Of a DNA stretch of 64,000 nt, positions 61,472 to 64,000 are shown one piece after another. Every line of letters begins with the position of its first letter. Positions within the stretch are counted from its first letter, which is position 1. The notes below the pieces were generated by a model. The model was not told where the DNA came from. It saw nothing but the letters and a program-made list of their open reading frames with translations, and searched no databases. Position numbers and translations under genes: made by a program. The DNA is taken from positions 62,001 through 126,000 of the forward strand of contig LZRT01000010.1 of the NCBI GenBank assembly GCA_002159075.1, written 5' to 3'. The DNA comes from Bacillus thermozeamaize. Its GTDB lineage: Bacteria > Bacillota > Bacilli > ZCTH02-B2.

Positions 61472-62832
61472 ATGCAACAGATGACAAAAAGAACAATAAT
61501 CCTTTTGCTGATGATATCGATCATATCAGCCTTCACCCATTGTCCATTCGCGCAAGCAAGTCCTAAATCATTTGTCATCCACGAAATCAAACCTGGCGAC
61601 ACCCTGTGGTCGATTGGAAAACGATACGGCCAACCCATTCAAACGATTAAAAGATTAAACGGCTTGACCCTGGATCAATTGGTACCGGGCCAACCACTCT
61701 TGATACCCGGCAACACCTACATGGTGACAGCAGGTGAATCCCTGTGGGACATTGCCATCCGTCACGCTGTCCCTGTTTGGCAATTGGCCCAAGAAAATAA
61801 AATTAAAGATCCACAAAATATCTCCCCCGGAACCAAAATAAAAATCCCTCAAATTCCACACAGGTCAATCATGACCGGTGGATATATCGTTCCCCGGGGA
61901 CGTGAGGCCGATCTTGCAACGGTTGATCGTTACCAATCTCTTGTAACGCAAGTGGGTGTATTTGAATACCATCCGGATTGGAATGGCAATCTCAGTAGTT
62001 TGTACGCAGATCATATCATTAAAAAACATGGATAAAACACTCCATCCCCTTTGCCGTTGTCACCAATTTGAGCGAAAAAGGATTTGATCGGGATTTGGCC
62101 CATCACCTTTTGACCAACCCGGCCAAGCGAAAACAGTTGATTCAAAACATTGGACGGGTTTTGCGGGAACACGATTATAAAGGGGTAAACATTGACTTTG
62201 AAGGGGTTGCTCCTGCGGATCGGCAAGCATTCAGTCAATTCATGGAAGAGCTGGCCAAAAAATTAAAGCCTTCCGGTTTCTTGATTTCCGTTGCCGTACC
62301 GCCGAAGCAAGCCGATCATTACCCCCAATACAACGACGCATACGATTATAAAAAACTGGGGCAAATCGCCGATTCTATTTTTATCATGACATACGACTGG
62401 CATTGGCTGGGAGGAGCTCCCGGACCAATCGCTCCCATACAACAAGTTCGATCAACGTTAGACTACGCCGTCAAAGCGATTCCCAAAAACAAAATCTACC
62501 TAGGGATTGCCATGTACGCGTATGATTGGACCCACTTGAAGGGAGGAAAATTTGAAGGACGTGCCTATGCGCAACAAAACGCCATCAACAAAGCTGCCAC
62601 ATTGGGCAGTCCCATTCATTATGATTTCGCTTCGCGATCTCCCTACTTTTTTTATACGGAAAAAAATGGACAGATACATGAAGTTTGGTTTGAGGACGCC
62701 CGTAGCATCTGGAGCAAGTACCGATTAGTGACAGAATATGGCATTGCTGGCATGGGAGGCTGGCAGTTGGGGCTGTCTTTTCCGCAGGCTGAAAGGCTGT
62801 TACAAGCCCGTTTCAACATTCAAAAGCCATAA
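61472..62832 (+). pseudogene. LysM/glycoside hydrolase 18 spore-type peptidoglycan hydrolase, frameshifted
   Basis: A secreted enzyme in two frames. The first has a signal peptide (IILLLMISIISAFTHCPFAQA) and two LysM repeats, VIHEIKPGDTLWSIGKRYG and MVTAGESLWDIAIRHAV, then VPRGREADLATV. At about 62030, after an A-run, coding moves to another frame that starts IKHSIPFAVVTN and supplies the GH18 barrel with GVNIDFEGV (catalytic Glu), FIMTYDWHWLG and MGGWQLGL. Joined, about 450 residues resemble YaaH/CotF-like N-acetylglucosaminidases of the spore cortex. AAGGGG is six bases before the ATG at 61472. A single indel or a sequencing error separates the halves. Confidence 0.85.
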
Positions 62833-62852
62833 CTCAAACCATCGAATACGAA

Positions 62853-62889
62853 AAAAGAGCTGATAGAAAATACGCCTATCAGCTCTTTT
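62853..62889. terminator. Bidirectional terminator
   Basis: AAAAGAGCTGATAG pairs perfectly with CTATCAGCTCTTTT (14 base pairs) over a nine-base loop, between the convergent glycosidase and MBL-rhodanese genes. Confidence 0.9.
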
Positions 62890-62896
62890 ACTTGCG

Positions 62897-64000
62897 CTAG
62901 GCCGTGTGGTGGACGGCGCAGCGGTTTGGACCGATTTCCAGTTCGGTCATTTCTTCTTCTGTTTTAAATACCAATCCTTTGTTGATGGAGACGATTTCTT
63001 TATAGTTAGGCGGCTTAATCGATTCCGCCGATTTCGATACATGTTTGATGAATTCCTCTTTGGTGACATTTTGCATGATGAGGTTTTCTTTCCGGATTTT
63101 GCCCAAATATTCACCAATTACGCCATCTTGATTCATCTCTTTTTCAAGGTCGGCGTAGTGCGCTGGTAGGACTAGCACGTCATCGGCAATATCGGACACT
63201 TTCTCATAAATCGTGTGATACAGATCTTCTGCCCATTCTTCAACCTTTTCACCCAGATCCGGGCGCCCCAGCCCACTGACAAAGATGGTATCCCCGGAAA
63301 ACAGCAACTTGTCATTGACAAAAAAGGAAACACTGCCTGGTGTGTGGCCCGGCGTTTTAACGGCCAGCACCTGCACCTCTACATTCTCAAAACGAATTCG
63401 TTCATGATTTTCCAAAGGTTCAAAATCAAATATAGCACCTTCGCTTTTCATCAGGTAATACGTGGCTCCCGTTCGTTTGCTCAGCTCCAGGCCACCGGAA
63501 ATGTGGTCCGCGTGCAAATGAGAATCTACGATGTGCGTAATGCTTACTCCTTCATCCTTAGCCACTTGGATATACTCATCGATAAAACGAATCGGATCGA
63601 CAACCATTGCTTCGCGTCCGGAGATCACCATGTACGACAGACAACCCTTGCCCACCCGGACGAATTGGTACACCTTGATGTCCTCATCTTGGTAAATCAA
63701 ACGTTTATATAAATGAGTGCTCCAAGCCTTCATACCGCCCTTGAGGTAAGCCGTTTGATAACCTGCTTTGGTCAATTCTTCCGCTACCATACGCGAAGCG
63801 CCTTCTTTGGCGCAGACCACCAACACTTCACGATCTTTTGGAATCCGATCCAGATAAGGTTCAACCCCACCCAGCAATTCAAAATAAGGCAGGTTAATGG
63901 AGGTCACTGTTTCCCCTTCAATTTTCCAATCCGCATACTCGTCCGCGTTGCGGACATCCACGATGAACAATTCTTTTTTGCTTAAAATGCGATCCACCAC
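62897..64000 (-). CDS. MBL-fold/rhodanese fusion protein, partial (runs off the right edge)
   Basis: The visible 367 residues start inside a rhodanese-like domain (LFIVDVRNADEYADW, VLVVCAKEGASRMVAEEL with a Cys in the active loop). A metallo-beta-lactamase domain follows with DSHLHADHISGG, TPGHTPGS and FSGDTIFVSGLGRPDL. Relatives of CstB and thiosulfate-handling hydrolases have such domains, usually in the order MBL then rhodanese; here a rhodanese comes first. The tail (TELEIGPNRCAVHHTA) follows a region of unknown fold. It would belong with the sulfide/persulfide metabolism genes to the left. The true start is outside the window. Confidence 0.88.
   Translation of the reverse strand: MVDRILSKKELFIVDVRNADEYADWKIEGETVTSINLPYFELLGGVEPYLDRIPKDREVLVVCAKEGASRMVAEELTKAGYQTAYLKGGMKAWSTHLYKRLIYQDEDIKVYQFVRVGKGCLSYMVISGREAMVVDPIRFIDEYIQVAKDEGVSITHIVDSHLHADHISGGLELSKRTGATYYLMKSEGAIFDFEPLENHERIRFENVEVQVLAVKTPGHTPGSVSFFVNDKLLFSGDTIFVSGLGRPDLGEKVEEWAEDLYHTIYEKVSDIADDVLVLPAHYADLEKEMNQDGVIGEYLGKIRKENLIMQNVTKEEFIKHVSKSAESIKPPNYKEIVSINKGLVFKTEEEMTELEIGPNRCAVHHTA

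Noticed and set aside
1-64000. CRISPR arrays, rRNA or tRNA genes
   Set aside because: No regularly spaced repeats of CRISPR type and no recognisable rRNA or tRNA sequence were seen by eye; a covariance-model scan would be needed to be certain, including for a selC tRNA near selD.

Overview
The window looks like chromosome from a spore-forming Bacillota, probably Bacilli of a thermophilic, Alicyclobacillus- or Paenibacillus-like kind. The reasons are strong AGGAGG ribosome sites, many GTG/TTG starts, a VanZ protein, a LysM plus glycoside hydrolase 18 enzyme of the spore-cortex type, a bacilli-type mpsC-ybcF-dabB-dabA operon and acyl-CoA catabolism genes. No rRNA, tRNA or CRISPR array was recognised. 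The genus is not resolved. Single-base lesions recur in otherwise conserved genes, so either gene decay or residual sequencing indels must be kept in mind.

0-24 kb: housekeeping and catabolism. An MBL hydrolase, a Nudix hydrolase and a PAS/sigma-54 activator come first. The activator diverges from an acyl-CoA synthetase preceded by a clean -24/-12 promoter. MgtC, a protein phosphatase, a nitroreductase, an orphan CheB and a fatty-acid block follow: enoyl-CoA hydratase, MerR regulator, acyl-CoA ligase and 3-hydroxyacyl-CoA dehydrogenase. Next come a solitary adenine methylase, an esterase, a frameshifted acyl-CoA synthetase beside a broken branched-chain-amino-acid-type binding protein, a D-amino-acid-oxidase-like flavoprotein, a two-component system and a multicopper oxidase lipoprotein.

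24-39 kb: an AT-rich patch of small membrane proteins and decayed ABC transporter genes (with one DUF3997-type gene apparently starting at ATA), then SfsA, a lipoprotein, YciI, a YyaL gene collapsed by internal deletion, and ahpC-ahpF. The minus-strand operon mpsC, degenerate beta-carbonic anhydrase, dabB and dabA is a candidate inorganic-carbon or cation uptake system.

39-55 kb: a defence island between transposase remnants (IS3, IS66, IS256). Its core is a compact, overlapping seven-gene operon in the order hsdM, TIGR02391-like gene, hsdS, NERD-like/UvrD-type helicase, DUF2290-like gene, 66-codon ORF, hsdR. It is GC-rich compared with its surroundings and probably acquired.

55-64 kb: a sulfur/selenium block. 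A LysR regulator diverges from selD, which has an in-frame UGA at the active-site position. Next is an MBL-fold persulfide-dioxygenase-like gene with two in-frame UGA codons, both at positions where relatives have Cys and each followed by a hairpin at SECIS distance. An MFS transporter, TauE/SafE exporter, membrane rhodanese behind a CsoR/CstR-like operator, a glutaredoxin fragment, a spore-type glycosidase and an MBL-rhodanese protein running off the right edge complete it. The predicted two-selenocysteine sulfur enzyme is the most striking item in the window.
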